Part shown: in pieces, positions 1 through 11,960 of the stretch
Layout: every line of letters begins with the position of its first letter
How positions within the stretch are numbered: position 1 is the stretch's first letter
From: Humulus lupulus
Lineage: Eukaryota; Streptophyta; Magnoliopsida; Rosales; Cannabaceae
DNA: 64,000 nucleotides
Direction: 5' to 3'
Assembly (NCBI RefSeq): GCF_963169125.1
Contig: NC_084793.1
Span: 40,605,578-40,669,577, forward strand
Translations under genes and position numbers: made by a program
The notes under the pieces: model-generated
Told to the model about the DNA's origin: nothing
The model's database searches: none
The model's input: only the letters and a program-made list of their open reading frames with translations

Positions 1-317
1 TAATACCTGTGTCTGATCAAAATTCTCAAGATAGAAATAATAATTTATGACACCAAAGATTCAGTTTCCTGAATTTTATAATCTTGAGTTGCACGAAAAT
101 ATGCAGTCAAATATTCCAGAAATGACTTTGAGTAAGTACTGAATATTTGCAAGATATAACTTCCCTTTATAATCAAATTGTGATAATATAAAGCTAAATA
201 ATATGAAAATCACAAGAAAGGAAAAGTGAATTTCGAAAATCACAATAAAGGGAAACAAAAATTGATCTTTTAATTAAAAAGATATTTCTATAAAATATGC
301 CAATTTTAGGATTTACA
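1..317 (-). repeat. copia-1 3' LTR, partial
   Basis: Positions 1-317 match 9256-9603 almost base for base, with a short deletion relative to the right copy, which carries a 30-bp duplicated stretch near 9470-9525. The match stops at the sequence tttaca (ending 317 and 9603). That is the TG start of the LTR when read on the minus strand. Only the U3-proximal third is inside the window. Confidence 0.88.
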
Positions 318-332
318 ATCTCCCATTTTGGG
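318..332 (-). other. copia-1 polypurine tract
   Basis: Directly inside the 3' LTR the plus strand reads atctcccattttggg, a purine-rich tract on the element strand. This is the expected place for the plus-strand DNA primer. The other LTR lacks this tract at the same distance, which marks the LTR boundary. Confidence 0.7.
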
Positions 333-651
333 AATTTTATAGACAAAGCATATCTATTTTTAAAAGATCCCTGAAAAGCACAAGTGAGTGCTTAAATTCA
401 CAAGAGTCACAAAATGAGTCCCCCTGCCAAAAATAACCAAAGCACAAGACAAAAACAGTTAACAAAAATAATGAACAACTGCACGTCAACCAACATAATC
501 AAAGTACCAAAAATAGAGTTACTCTCTCTCCCCCTCATTGTCTAAGAAAATGACAAAGAACAAAGGAAACTAAACCGAAAGAAAGACACATCTAGTGTTC
601 TTTTACATTAATCAAAAGCAAATAAAAATAGATAGAAAGGAACGGTAACCT
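333..651 (-). other. copia-1 3' untranslated region
   Basis: This stretch lies between the end of the third ORF and the polypurine tract. It is AT-rich and I see no gene in it. A second pyrimidine-rich run on the plus strand (519-535) could be an additional purine tract on the element strand. Confidence 0.6.
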
Positions 652-2399
652 TCATGAAGCAAGAGTGGTGGATGCATTGATAATGGCCAACGAAGTAAGA
701 ATTTGGCGCTGAGTATCCTCCACGTGAGTGAACCGCTCGGAGAGACTTGCAATTCCTGTTTGGACAAAAGCGAGAGCAGTCGGAACAACAAGAGTGTTAG
801 ATGCGACATTGCCAGACCTAGAACCAGCCAGATTAATGCCTTTGACCTTTCGAGCTGTGGACGGAGCATGGTCATCTTTGACAGTGTAGGTAGGACCAAC
901 CAAAGGAGAAGTCAAGGTCTCATGGGACTTCTTCAAAAGACGCTGAGAGTCCAAAAGTTTGTAAATGACTTGCGGAAACATCAAGTGTTGAACCCTTGCC
1001 TTTGGCACCACTCAAGGACATGATTTGATAAAAAATAACAGCAGCAAGCTCGATGGTCACACCAGTCCCAATTTTAAACAATAGAAAAGCCATATCTTGA
1101 GTGATGGTCGAGGAATGAGTGGTAGGCATCCAGTTAAAAATTGCAAATTTGAAAAGTGCACCATAATATTGAGTAAGATCCGAGACTCGTAGAGAGGCGC
1201 TTGGTTCCCACAACATAGCTTGACCAACCAATTCAGACAAGACTTAATCCTTTGCAAACTCAATAGAATCATCAATCTCAATAGGAACGAGATTGAGGGC
1301 TTTAGCAATTTCAGTAGGACTAAACTTATACCAATGATCCCTAACATACACTTTATGAAACATAAAAGAAGTCCGATCTACCAATTTATCATTCAAATTG
1401 GCATAAAATTCCTTAACTACCCGAGGCACAAACCCATCAAAGCCAGACAAAGATCGTAACCAACCTCTTTCCTCTAAAGTAAGTAAGACCCCAAAAACAC
1501 GATGAGGAGCAAAAAGGAAATTACGCTCACTAATAAAGTGACGATGCTCATAAAGTTGCATATTTTTCTCATTATCATTGAAACAAAAAGTAAGAGAATG
1601 AGCTTTGAAAGAAGCTGAGGTATGGACAGGGGCACCTTTTTGTTTAGTGAGTTTGGAAGACAATTCGGGAAATGCCAATGGTGATGTGCCCTTTGGGTCA
1701 GATGCAATAGGAGTGGTTTCAGATGGGTCTTCTTCAGATTCAGTCTCCTCATCCAAATCTTCAAGAGGAACTTCAGGAATTGGCTCGGTCAAGGAAGGGT
1801 CCAACTCGGGCAGTGAGTCTTCCGTTTCAGGAGAAACATCCTCCAATGAGGTGCAAGGAGGTGGGTTGATTTTTTCCTTCAATTTGAATCTGGATAAAGG
1901 AGATGAATTAGAGATGGAGCTGGTACCTTTTGTTGGAGCCACTTTGGCCTTCTTGGTTCTCTTTGTTCCAGCGGCTTTGGATTTGAGTTCGCCCTTTGCC
2001 TTGGGGGTCAACACATTAGGGGATAATGAAGATTCAGAGTCATGTTCAGATGGATCAGACACAACTTCAGTGGAGACTGATTGGGAATGACTTGTATTCA
2101 AGGCAGGATTGGATTTTACTTAACCTTCGGATGAGGCGAGTGGAACCGCCGAGGCTAGGTTTTGCTGAGCATCAAGGTTGGGAAAGGTAACACCTTTACT
2201 CGTAGCCCCAATCAAAGTAGCTCCTTCAGGACCCGGAAGGGCAAGGACCTTCTTTCTTGCTGTGGTCTTAGGTCGACGACCTGTAGGAGGTGAGAGAGAA
2301 GGGATATATGCTGGAGCAGTTGGAGTGGCAGAGGGAACTGACTCAGGAACTATGAGACTTCACAAATTTAGAGAATGAACCACGACCGCTAGTCTTCAT
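652..2399 (-). pseudogene. copia-1 third ORF with plant transposon (PF20167-like) domain
   Basis: The ORF starts at the ATG at 2399 and runs to about 652, roughly 580 codons, downstream of pol where env-like genes lie in Sireviruses. The N-terminal half is rich in Ser, Pro, Lys and acidic residues (low complexity). Next comes a conserved block (1244-1530) with RVFG near its start, VKEFYANL, and KVYVRDHWY. These features match the family called putative plant transposon protein (PF20167). The C-terminal part (652-1011) looks helical. Breaks are a frameshift near 2345, a TAA near 2121, a TAA near 1243 and a frameshift near 1010. The homologous ORF of copia-2 at 34119-35819 matches over the whole length. 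Its biochemical function is unknown; I see no clear membrane segment supporting a true envelope protein. Confidence 0.75.
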
Positions 2400-3504
2400 G
2401 GCTGCTAAGAATGAAACAAGAGAAACAGACAAAGAACAAAAACCCTAAACACTTTGGTTATACGTGAGAGAGAAAAACAAGAAAACACTGAGAATGAAAC
2501 AACCAAAGTGAATCCGAATATATAGAGTATTCGGTGCACAAACGAGGCAAGTTCGAAAATGGGTAACCAAAAATGGGTAACCGGATTTATTGTGATACAT
2601 GCCAAAATATCTCCTTTTTAAAACAAATTCTTTCACACCTCAAAATTGGAAACTTTTTGCATGATTTTGAATATATTGAGATAAAACAAATAAATTGCAT
2701 CAATTAGATTTTCAAACTTTTTTTTAAAGTACACAGTCAAAAATATATTTTATTTTATCATTATTTTTCCTTTTTTTTTAATTTTTTTTAAAATAGATTG
2801 CCGAAAATAAAATGTAAATTGTCATACCATATGTGTCCATGTAAATGCCAAGTCCTGTTCAAGAGAAACAAGATAACCATATTTTTCACAATTTAGAGAA
2901 ATGAGTTATAATTCAAATACTAAGGGGCCATAATTTGAAAAATATACCAATCACAAAACATATTTTAATCTATTCATTATATGTATGAGCATTACAACAA
3001 TCTTACTCAGTCTAGTCAACAGCCATGTGTGTGTGCATGTGTAATCAATTGGGCATTTCTTTTTGGCCTTTTAAAGCTAGGGTCATTGCCCATATTTGTA
3101 AATTGTAGCCTTTTTCAAATTGTAATCATAATGGAGGCTATAACTCTTATACTGATTGTAGCCCTTTACATTGGTAGAGTATCCTCCAATATAGTTGCTA
3201 ATTACCTGGTACCAACTTACTCAGTGTCGGCTTTCACACCTCAGTATAGGTAGCTCTTTTCCAAAATGGAGCCTGAAAAAGACACTGGATTAAGGAATGC
3301 TCATACAAACATAATGATTTGATCAAATATAAATTGGATGGTCTATAATTTTTCAAATATGGTTTTTTATTCCTAACAAAGTATAATACTTAGAACGCTC
3401 ATTTTCTAAAATACAAAAAATATGCTCATCAAATTTCTTCCAAACAGGACAAGAGATTTACACAAACACATCTGAAAGGAAAGATAATCAATTTATTGGA
3501 AATT
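2400..3504 (-). other. copia-1 spacer between RNase H and third ORF
   Basis: This is an AT-rich spacer of about 1.1 kb. It holds the candidate TATA box for the third ORF (2516-2526). Around 3200-3240 it contains a sequence shared with the equivalent spacer of copia-2 near 33290. No coding sequence is supported. Confidence 0.6.
2516..2526 (-). promoter_or_regulatory. TATA-like box before copia-1 third ORF
   Basis: On the minus strand the sequence tctatatatt lies about 117-127 bp upstream of the third-ORF ATG and is followed by a CT-rich leader. Copia-2 has ttataaac at a matching distance (about 125 bp) before its own third ORF. The shared placement suggests an internal promoter; this is inference. 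Confidence 0.4.
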
Positions 3505-6500
3505 TCAAATAAAACAAACCCCCAAGGATTTTATGAGGGAATCAAATCTGACCGTGTCTAAACCTTTAGTAAAAATATCTGCAATTTGTTTGTTAGTCTC
3601 AACATATTCTAAAATCAATGTTTTGTTTTCAACAAGTTCCCTAATAAAATGATGATGAATGTCAATATGTTTGGTGCGAAAGTGCAGAACAGGATTTTTG
3701 GAGATATTAATAGCACTTGTATTATCACAAAAAATGGTTAAAGTTTTAATATCAAACCCATAGTCTGCCAACATTTGTTTCATCCACAAAAGTTGAGTAC
3801 AACAGCTTCTAGCAGCAATGTACTCATCTTCGGCTGTTGACAAGGAGATAGAGTTTTGTTTTTTACTATGCTAGGAGACCAAATGGTTTCCTAAGTAAAA
3901 ACAACCACCACTTATACTTTTACGATCATCAGTGTTTCCTGCCCAATCTACATCACTATAGCACACAAGGTTAGAATTTGTTTCTTTGGAGTACCAAATG
4001 CCTAAATCAAGAGTATTATTGACGTAACGAATAATTATTTTTACAGCAGTCACATGAGACTTCATGGGGTTCCCTTAGAAACGAGCACACACTCCAACAC
4101 TATAATTGATGTCAAGGCGACTAGCAGTTAATTATAGGAGACTCCCAATCATACTCCTGTAAAGGTTGGATCAAATTTCTTCCCATTCTCATCTTTAGAT
4201 AGTTTGATGGTAGTTCCCATGGGAGTTTTAGCAGGTTTAGATGTATCGAGTCCAAATCTCTTCACTAAATTTTTGGCATACTTGCTTTGTGAAATAAAAA
4301 TTCCCTTGTCTGACTGCTTCACTTGGAGTCCTAAGAAAAAATTGAGTTCTCCTACCATGCTCATCTCAAACTCTTCCTGCATTTGTTTCACAAATTCCTG
4401 CACTAGAGAATCATTAGTAGAACCAAAAAATATATCATCAACATATATTTGTGCTATCATAATAGTTGAATCAACATTTTTGATAAAAAGTATTTTGTCT
4501 ACTCCCCCTCTCTTGTATCCCTTTGAGACCAAAAAATGGGTTAGTCTCTCATACCAAGCCCGTGGGGCTTGTTTCAACCAATACAAAGCTTTTTGCAATA
4601 TAAAAACATGATTAGAACAGTAAGGATCCTTAAACCCTTTGGGTTGTTCCACATAAGCTTCTTCATACAAAAATCCATTTAAAAAAAGTGGAGTTTACAT
4701 CCATTTGGAACAATTTAAAACGAAGAACACATGAAATAGTAAGTAATAATCTTATGGATTCAAGTCTTGCAACAGGGGCAAATGTCTCATCAAAATCAAT
4801 TCCTTCAACTTGAGTGTACCCCTGTGCAACTACTGTAGCTTTATTTCTTATTATGGTCCCAAATTCATCAGTTTTATTTTTAAATATCCACTTTGTACCT
4901 ATAACATTAGTATGACTCGGTCTAGGGACAAGGATCCATACCTCATTCCTTGTGAATTGATCTAGCTCTTCTTGCATAGCATTGATCCATGATTCATCAT
5001 TTAAGGCTTCCTTCACATTTTTCAGTTCCAAAGTAGAAGTAAAACAGAAAAATTGAACCAAGTTTACATACCTCTTTCGAGTGAACATACTCTCTTCAAG
5101 ATTTTCTAACAGGAGATCAAAAGGGTGATTATTTTTTTACTCTGGTTGATGGTTCTTTTTGAACAGAGTCAGAGGAAATAACTGGATTTTCCTTCTCTGT
5201 TTGTCCAGTTGTTGTTTCGACAGAATCAGTGTCTGATACATCATTGGTAGCTGTTGTCGCCTCTGAAGGTTGTGCTGTCAGATCTGCCATTTCTTTATGA
5301 TGTCGAACATCAGCGAACTTGTCAATTTCCTCCTCCTGGGAGTACTCAGAAAATATTTTAGATCATCTACATCCACATTGGCAGATTCCATAATAGTTTG
5401 GGTTCTCATGTTATAAACACGATAAGCCCTACTATTGGTGGAATATCCAAGAAAAACTCCCACATCACTTTTGGCATCAAATTTGCCCAGATTCTCACGA
5501 TCTCTAAGAATATAACACAGACACCCATAAACATGAAAATAATTGACATTGGGTTTTATACCTTTCCAGATTTCATATGGAGTTTTATTTATACCTGGAC
5601 GCAGAAAAACATGATTAATTGTGTAACAAGCAGTGTTAATTGCTTCAACGCACAATTTCTTTGTGAGTTTTTTTCTATTTAGCATAACTTTGGCCATTTC
5701 CTGCAAAGTATGATTTTTCCATTCCACTACCCCATTTTGTTCTGGGGTTTTGGGAGCAGAAAATTCATGCAAAATTCCAAAAGATTTACAATATTCATCC
5801 TTAACAGAATTTTCATACTCCTTACCATGATCACTTCGTATTCTTTCAATCTTTCCAATGTTACAATTTTTTTCAACTCTTAGTCTTGTACATAGAATTT
5901 GAAAAGCTTCAAATGTATCTGATTTTTCTCTTAAGAAATCTACCCAAGTAAATCTAGAAAAATCATCCACGCATACAAAAATATATCTCTTACCATTAAT
6001 AATTTCAACCTGTATAGGACCCATGAGATCCATATGCAATAATTCTAACACATTTGAAGTATTAATATCAGATAGTGCTTTATGGGAAATTTTCAACTGT
6101 TTTCCCAATTGACATGATTCACACTTACCAAGTGATTCTTTACCCAGCTTGGGTATACCACGGATGAGACCTGCATTTGCAATCTTTTTCAAGTTTTTGA
6201 AATTTATATGTCCACGTTTTTCATGCCACAAATCAATATTATTAAAACTTGATGATGACGCATGACATGTGAATTTTTGTGTGAGTGTGTAACAATTATC
6301 CAAAGAACGAGAACCTTTAAGATTAATGTCACAACTTTGATTTACAACATTACACTCATCATGCGAAAAATTAACAAGAAAACCTTGGTCACAAATTTGA
6401 CTTATGCTAATTAAGTTGGCTTTCAGCCCATCAACAAGAAGCACATTTTTCAGTTTTGGAAACCCTTCAATGTTTAGAGTACCTTTACCTAAAATATTTC

Positions 6501-6651
6501 CCGTCATTCCATCCCCGAATGTTACTACTCCACACTTCAAGGATTTGAAGTTGGTGAGTATGTTGGCATTACCTGTCATATGTCTTGAACAACCACTATC
6601 AAAGTACCATGAACTAGATGCATGCATTTTTTGACAGGTAAAGGTAGCCAA
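3505..6651 (-). pseudogene. copia-1 pol: protease, integrase, RT, RNase H
   Basis: The polyprotein region makes the enzymes for cDNA synthesis and integration. The first block (6651-5278, 457 codons) starts with the aspartic protease motif FDSGCSRHMTG. It continues with the GAG-pre-integrase zinc-binding His/Cys residues (WHEKRGH and CESC) and the integrase core with HMDLMG, RSDHGKEY and a Glu in VEWKNHT, so all three acidic residues remain. Reverse transcriptase follows (5088-4149) with the catalytic YVDD in QIYVDDIFFGS. RNase H lies at 4065-3505, with DVDWAG and the conserved SKNPVLHFRTKHID block ending in IADIFTKGL. The frame breaks several times: between 5278 and 5088, at an A/T homopolymer near 4680, near 4149, and near 3860. 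The element is dead, but the active-site residues are largely kept. Confidence 0.88.
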
Positions 6652-7134
6652 GCAAACAAGTTATCTTTCTTGGTCCATATTGTTTTTTATTTTGAATTTA
6701 TTTTGGTCAAGAATTGATTCATGCTACCAAAGTTTTTAACATAATTCTTTTTAAACAAATTTAACAGAGAAAACACTTAGGTCTTATGTGTCATTTCATC
6801 CCATAAAAATGACAAAATGGTACAAATTGTCCAGTGTTTCTTTTTGGAGAGATTTTCTTTAGTTATAGATCTGTTGGAACAGATGACAACTTCGTGGTCT
6901 CTGAAGAGTTACTTTAACCTGCAAAACAGTTAGTTGGCACAACAATCGGATAATTCATGGATTTTACAAAAACCATTTTTCTTGAGGATTTAGATCCATT
7001 AGATCCTAATCCACTGTAATCACCAGTTTTTTTTTCCTGCAGAGAGAATATCATCCAAAATTCCAGATCTTGGATTAAGCATTTTGACACCTTTTTGCAA
7101 AAGATCAATTTCTATACTCAAAGAATTAATTTCA

Positions 7135-8392
7135 TCATTTTTGGAAGCAATAATCATCTCCAAGTTCTTTAATTTTTTCAACAGATTTTTTATTATTACT
7201 AGCCATTAATCGATTCTCAGAGAAAAATTTCAACCAATGATCATACATTATTTTATAAGACTCTTTCAATAACTCCTCATCTAAGTCAGAATCATCAGAG
7301 TCAATGTCAGAATTATCATTATTAACAACAGAATTATTAAGGCATGACAAATCCTTGTAATCGACTGAAGAAAAACCCATACCACTCTGTTCAGAAAAAA
7401 AATCGTTGTAACAGAGGTTAAGGCAACACTATTTTCTTCCTCATCTCTCTGTTCAGAGTCTTGATCACTCCACGTGGCTGTCATGACTTTCTTTTTCTTT
7501 AAGGTATTTTCACACTCAGATTGAATGTATCCAAATCCTTCACATTTCCTGCACTGAGTACCCTTTTTATTAGTCTCAAAGGGTTTAGAAAAATTACCTT
7601 TTGGGTTTTTGGATATGTCCTTTTTGTTTCTCAATTTCTTTATGTACTTTTGAAAAAAATTTGTTAACAAAGCCATCCCATCATCCGAACTCTCCTTCTT
7701 TTCTCTGGAAGGTTTCAAGGCAATAGATTTTTCCTTGATTTATTCTGTTTTACCTTTTTGTCTAATTTGTTGGTTTAGTTCAAAGTTCGGAGTGAACCTA
7801 TCAATTCTTCTACTTTTATTTTGTCCAGATCTTTTGCATCTTCAATTGCAGTTAGCTTAGTCTGAAACCTGTCAGGAAGAACTCTAACAATTTTTTGAGC
7901 CAAAACATTATCTTCAAGTTTCTCACCAACAGCAAAATATTCGTTAGCAATATATGACAATTTCTCATAAAATTCAGTGAGGGTTTCATTTTCATTCATT
8001 TTCAAATTTTGTTGTGAGCATAACAAGCCTAGAATGCTTAACATCAGCAGTTCCTTCAAATTGAGTTTGAAGGATTTGCCAAGCATCTTTGGCCGAAACA
8101 CATGAAGAAATCAATTTAATATAACCTTAACCAACACCATTAAAATAGCATGTAATGCTTTATTATTGTAACTGTACAGTTTATCTTCAACATCAATCCA
8201 ATCAAGTTTAGATTTTACCTTAGTTACATCATTGCTTTCTGCTGGAGGAGTCCAACCACTCAAAACAGCTCTCCAAGCCTTTTCATCTTGAGATTTGACG
8301 AAGCCTCTCATTCTAACTTTCTAGTATGGATAGTTCAAATCATTGAGTAAAGGGGGGCGAGTTATGGAGCCTCCTTTTGTAAAAAAAGACAT
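7135..8392 (-). pseudogene. copia-1 gag with altered zinc knuckle
   Basis: Capsid protein of the element. The start codon at 8392 opens a typical Sirevirus-type N-terminus (MSFFTKGGS), which meets a TAG codon about 24 codons in, at a position normally held by Trp. The reading then continues with DEKAWRAVLSGWTPP (8311-8111). The capsid-like block (8101-7775) includes NENETLTEFYEKL, and the nucleocapsid knuckle lies at 7513-7554. The knuckle reads CRKCEGFGYIQSEC, so the His of the CCHC motif is Tyr. An acidic Asp/Ser-rich tail follows. Frames change near 8105 and 7740. A spacer of about 480 bp (6652-7134) with no clear domain links gag to the protease. Confidence 0.82.
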
Positions 8393-8448
8393 TGCAAGAA
8401 CAAGAACAACAAACGAAATAAACCAAGATCACACTCAAAAGTGAGTGA

Positions 8449-8463
8449 CCTGCTTTGATACCA
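8449..8463 (-). other. copia-1 primer binding site
   Basis: On the minus strand the sequence TGGTATCAAAGCAGG begins three bases inside the 5' LTR end. It is complementary, with one mismatch in the first twelve bases, to the 3' end of initiator methionine tRNA. That is the usual primer of plant copia elements. Confidence 0.85.
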
Positions 8464-8465
8464 AT

Positions 8466-9603
8466 TGAAATTTCATTTTTAGTAATTACCAAATTAATTA
8501 AACCACGTGAATTAATTAAAGTGTGAAATAGTAATTAAATGTTTAAACAGATGTCTGTTCTGTCGGGATAGAATCAACACTTGTCACGACAGAAACTGAA
8601 CACAATAAAAAGACAGTGCAAAAAATAATTAAAGAACACAAAGAATTTTTATTAGGTTCAGAAACCCTTTTAGATAACCTACTCCTTGGGGCCACGCCCA
8701 AGGAATAAAATCAATTAATAAGGAATCACAAGTACAAAATATTGACTTATACAAAACAAGACTCCTTCTTGAGATTTGCCGCAACTTTGTTGTACTTCTC
8801 TTCACCAATCTGATTTTGATTGAAATGCTCAACCACTTGAACTCCCTTCAATGGCCAGTGAGTGCTTGCATCCTCCTGACTCAAGGCTTGTAAAAATCCT
8901 CTCCCGAAGATTATAAAGTTGTGTTTAAATTACAAAGTGTATTCACTCATGAACGTGGTATAAACTCACCACAAATACTGAACTCTCATTTTTTTCACAA
9001 GATCACGTGAATACTATGATCTTGAATACAAAGAAGGAACTCTCACAAATATTACAATACATTAAAAAATTATGAATCTAAGAGTTCACTTTTTCTTAAA
9101 GCTTTAGAGACCTATTTATAGAGTCTATTTCGTGCTCATAAAGGCTGAGAGTGAATCTCCTAATAAAGGCAAGAATATTTGAAGATATTCTTGATTGATG
9201 AAGAATTTTTTTTTTAGAAGATGCTGATCCGATTGATATGATTTTGGTAGAGACAGCTAATACTTGTGCTGGATCAAAATGCTCAAGATAGAAATAATTA
9301 TTAATGACAGCAAAGATTCAGTTTCCTGAATTTTATAATCTTTAGCTGCACGAAAATATATATTCAAATATTCTAGAAATGACTTTGAGTAAGTATTAAA
9401 TATTTGCAAATATAACTTCCCTTTATAATCAAATTGTGATAATATAAAGCTAAATAATCCGAAAATCACAAGAAAGGGAAAGTGAATTTCAAAAATCACA
9501 ATAAAGGGAAAGTGAATTTCGAAAATCACAATAAAGGCAAACAAAAATTGATCATTTAATTAAGAAGATATTTCTATAAAATATGTCAATTTTAAGATTT
9601 ACA
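8466..9603 (-). repeat. copia-1 5' LTR
   Basis: The LTR is 1138 bp long. On the minus strand it begins TGTAAATC and ends GAAATTTCA, next to the primer binding site. A TATA box lies at 9111-9123 (CTCTATAAATAGG on the minus strand), which places the R region from about 9085 leftwards. Its outer third matches positions 1-317. Confidence 0.85.
9111..9123 (-). promoter_or_regulatory. copia-1 LTR TATA box
   Basis: The minus-strand sequence CTCTATAAATAGG inside the LTR is a strong plant TATA box. It lies about 480 bp inside the LTR start and would drive the full-length element RNA. Confidence 0.7.
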
Positions 9604-10114
9604 ATTTTCGAAAGTATATATAGTATGATTGGTGTATTTTGCTTATTTAGAAAAATATGAATTATATATTAAACAAATTATCTATAGACAAGTTCCATAT
9701 TTATATATGGTAAATATGTCTATAATGGTATGTTTAATACATAATTGAATATTGATCAGATTTTTTGGTCTTAATTGATTTAATTCTTTAAATATCTTTG
9801 TGCCCTAGAAATTTCAAATTTGAAATGAACTTAGTTTAGAATTAAGTCCAAGTTCATTCATCTGTGATGTTATTGAATGTTCTTCTGTTACATCTGGATT
9901 TCTCTGCAATGAATGTAATTGAGAGTTTTTTTAAGATAAAAAACAAGATTGGCTTGCCTTAGGGTTTCTTAAACTATATAAATACCAGACCTAAGCAGCA
10001 ACTAATATTGACTCCTCTCCATTCTAATGTTTCATATATTGAGAAGTTCGTTTTTATGTAAAGAGTAGTTTTTGTTCAACTATCTCTTTGTTTGTTTGTT
10101 TGGCTTTGTGTTAT
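9604..10114 (+). repeat. LTR fragment of copia-2 family
   Basis: This aligns with 36310-36897 of the copia-2 3' LTR in the same orientation. Shared landmarks are the gattggtgtatttt block, the TATA region (ctatataaatacc near 9975) and the gtttcatatattgag block. It is cut on the left by copia-1 and on the right by the gypsy A LTR. It lacks the 48-bp duplication found at 36728-36823. It may be the 5' LTR of copia-2 itself, because the orientation and order fit. Confidence 0.8.
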
Positions 10115-10887
10115 TGTCGACGCTATTTTTCGACACCTTAAATTTGAAGAGCACTAAATAATATTTCAGAAAGAAGAAAAGAACAGAAGAACTTTTACGT
10201 GGTTCAACAGTTAAAATCTGCCTAGTCCATGAGTCAATATTATTGATCTTAATACTCTCTCAATGATTTCTCAGAGCAATTCGACAGAGTATTCTCAGTA
10301 CCCATTTGTGCATGAATCCAAATGAAAATTACTAGGCTATTTATAAGCCTGGTTAGGAGAATATCTTCCCCTGATCCAAGGAAGTTAAAAAAAATTATTC
10401 AAACATGAAACAAATGTATATAAATACACTAAATACATAATATCCCATAATAATTGTGATTTAATATCTGATAACAACAAATCCCTAAGGAATAGGGATC
10501 TTCTAATAGCTGTTGAGTGCAAAATGCGTTGTTGACCTCGAATGCAAGGTTAACGCACTTTCGAGATCGACATAACTTTGAACATGTTATTCCAGTCAGC
10601 ATCCGCCTCAACTAGTGGTTTCATCGAACTCAATCTTCGGAGACCACTGCCCTCGAGCTTGCAACTAAGGCTCAAATAACACCCATATGCGTCGGAGAAG
10701 ATTCTTTCTTTCGAGCTCGAGCCTTAAGCTCAAGCCTTTAAACTAGTGCTTGATCGCCAACAACAACCGGTCAGGAATTATGCATATTTATCAAAGTGTT
10801 CAGCCACTGTTTGCTATTTTCGAGCTTACTCTTTACGAGCCTACATTTTGAGGCTCATTTATTCATCCTCAAAATTTGGGTGTAACA
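10115..10887 (-). repeat. gypsy A 3' LTR
   Basis: The LTR is 773 bp, bounded by TGTCGACG on the left and TGTAACA on the right. Read on the minus strand it starts TGTTACACCC, the same first ten bases as the gypsy B LTR, and both families end in a GTCGACA or GTCAACA-type terminus. The polypurine complement ttttccccctc follows directly. The left 5 bp (gttat) is the candidate target duplication, but its partner is lost. Confidence 0.82.
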
Positions 10888-11163
10888 TTTTCCCCCTCAA
10901 AAGTGTTGGTTCGAATCCTCTAAGAATGAAACTTTTGAACTCCATTTTTCTAAAAAATGTACCACCTACCACACTCGAGTTCAGACATGCGTCACTTGGG
11001 GATTGCACACCCAGAGTACTCAAGTACTCTCATTTTCTGTACTTGTCCTTTCATATGGCCCTTTTTGCCGCCAATTTTTAGAACTAAACCCGGTCTATTA
11101 GATCATCTTTCAACTCAAACTAAGGGCCCAGATTTGCTCGACCCTTGCCAGTCCTTTTTGACG

Positions 11164-11171
11164 TATATATA
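11164..11171 (+). promoter_or_regulatory. TATA box for gypsy A antisense ORF
   Basis: The sequence tatatata within gacgtatatatacgtc precedes a CT-rich leader. It sits about 213 bp before a splice donor, the same arrangement as in gypsy B (TATA at 52357-52369). It is a candidate promoter for a transcript antisense to the element. Confidence 0.45.
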
Positions 11172-11378
11172 CGTCTTCTCTTTCCCATTCTCCTTAACTT
11201 TTGCATTTTTTCTTTCAGAAAATTACACACCAGAGAAAACCAGAACCAAAGCTTTTCTTTTTCTTCGCATGTTCTTAAAACCAAAGAAGTAAAGCCATTC
11301 AAGTACTCGGCTTCGTGAAATCATTCTTGCTTCCCCTTCTTCAGTCGATGATCTCATCGTTTCCTTGATCCAATTTGC

Positions 11379-11960
11379 GTAAGTGCTATGATCTTTCCTG
11401 GTTGTATATGTATTTTTTTTGTTTATGCATTTCTTTCGTCCGTGAGGATGACTTTCTGGTTCTTACCAAATTTTATGGCTCCTCTCTAGCATTAGGCAAG
11501 TTTTTTTATTTGAGTAGATTTGGTATAATTAGGATTCGGTTTAGATCAAAAAATTTATGGTAGAAACATGTAAAAATGGAGTTTTTCTAGTAATGGGGTA
11601 TTTTGGTCATAGGTTTCATGTAGCTTAAGAAATAGGGTTTTGGATTAGAGTTTTAATGCATGTATCTTGAAAATATCGCCTTTTCGAGTAACTGCCAACT
11701 TTTTTCCTGGAAATCCGGGATTCTTTTTAAACTGGTAATAATCGTCCCACTCTCGCGTGGGTGCACGCTCGATGCCCGAACTTTACAATAGTTTGGGATA
11801 GACATCCGAGTCAATCTCGCATTTTCCAGCCTTCAAGCTCGATTAGGGAGATCTTGTTATCTCGAGCTTTCAAGATCGAGTTATCAAGATTTTAAACCTT
11901 TCCTCTTTTATTATTATTTTTTTCTATATAATGGGCCCTCACCTTTTTCTTCCTTGCTAG
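11379..11960 (+). other. predicted 5'-leader intron of gypsy A antisense ORF
   Basis: A donor (GCGTAAGTGC, GT at 11379) and an acceptor (cttgctag ending at 11960) bracket 582 bp. The ATG of the antisense ORF follows the acceptor immediately. Gypsy B has the same layout with an intron of 583 bp. Splicing is inferred, not shown. Confidence 0.55.

Larger units (their letters stand above)
1..9603 (-). mobile_element. copia-1: Ty1/copia LTR retrotransposon, Sirevirus-like
   Basis: This is a nearly complete copia element on the minus strand, with its 3' LTR cut by the window edge. The order on the minus strand is LTR (9603-8466), PBS, gag, protease, integrase, RT, RNase H, a third ORF, polypurine tract and LTR. 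Integrase before RT defines Ty1/copia. The extra ORF after pol and the long LTR of about 1.1 kb resemble Sireviruses. The right end interrupts an LTR of another copia family: 9604 onward aligns with 36310 onward. Every ORF has stops or frameshifts, so the copy is dead. The distal target duplication lies outside the window and cannot be checked. Confidence 0.9.
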
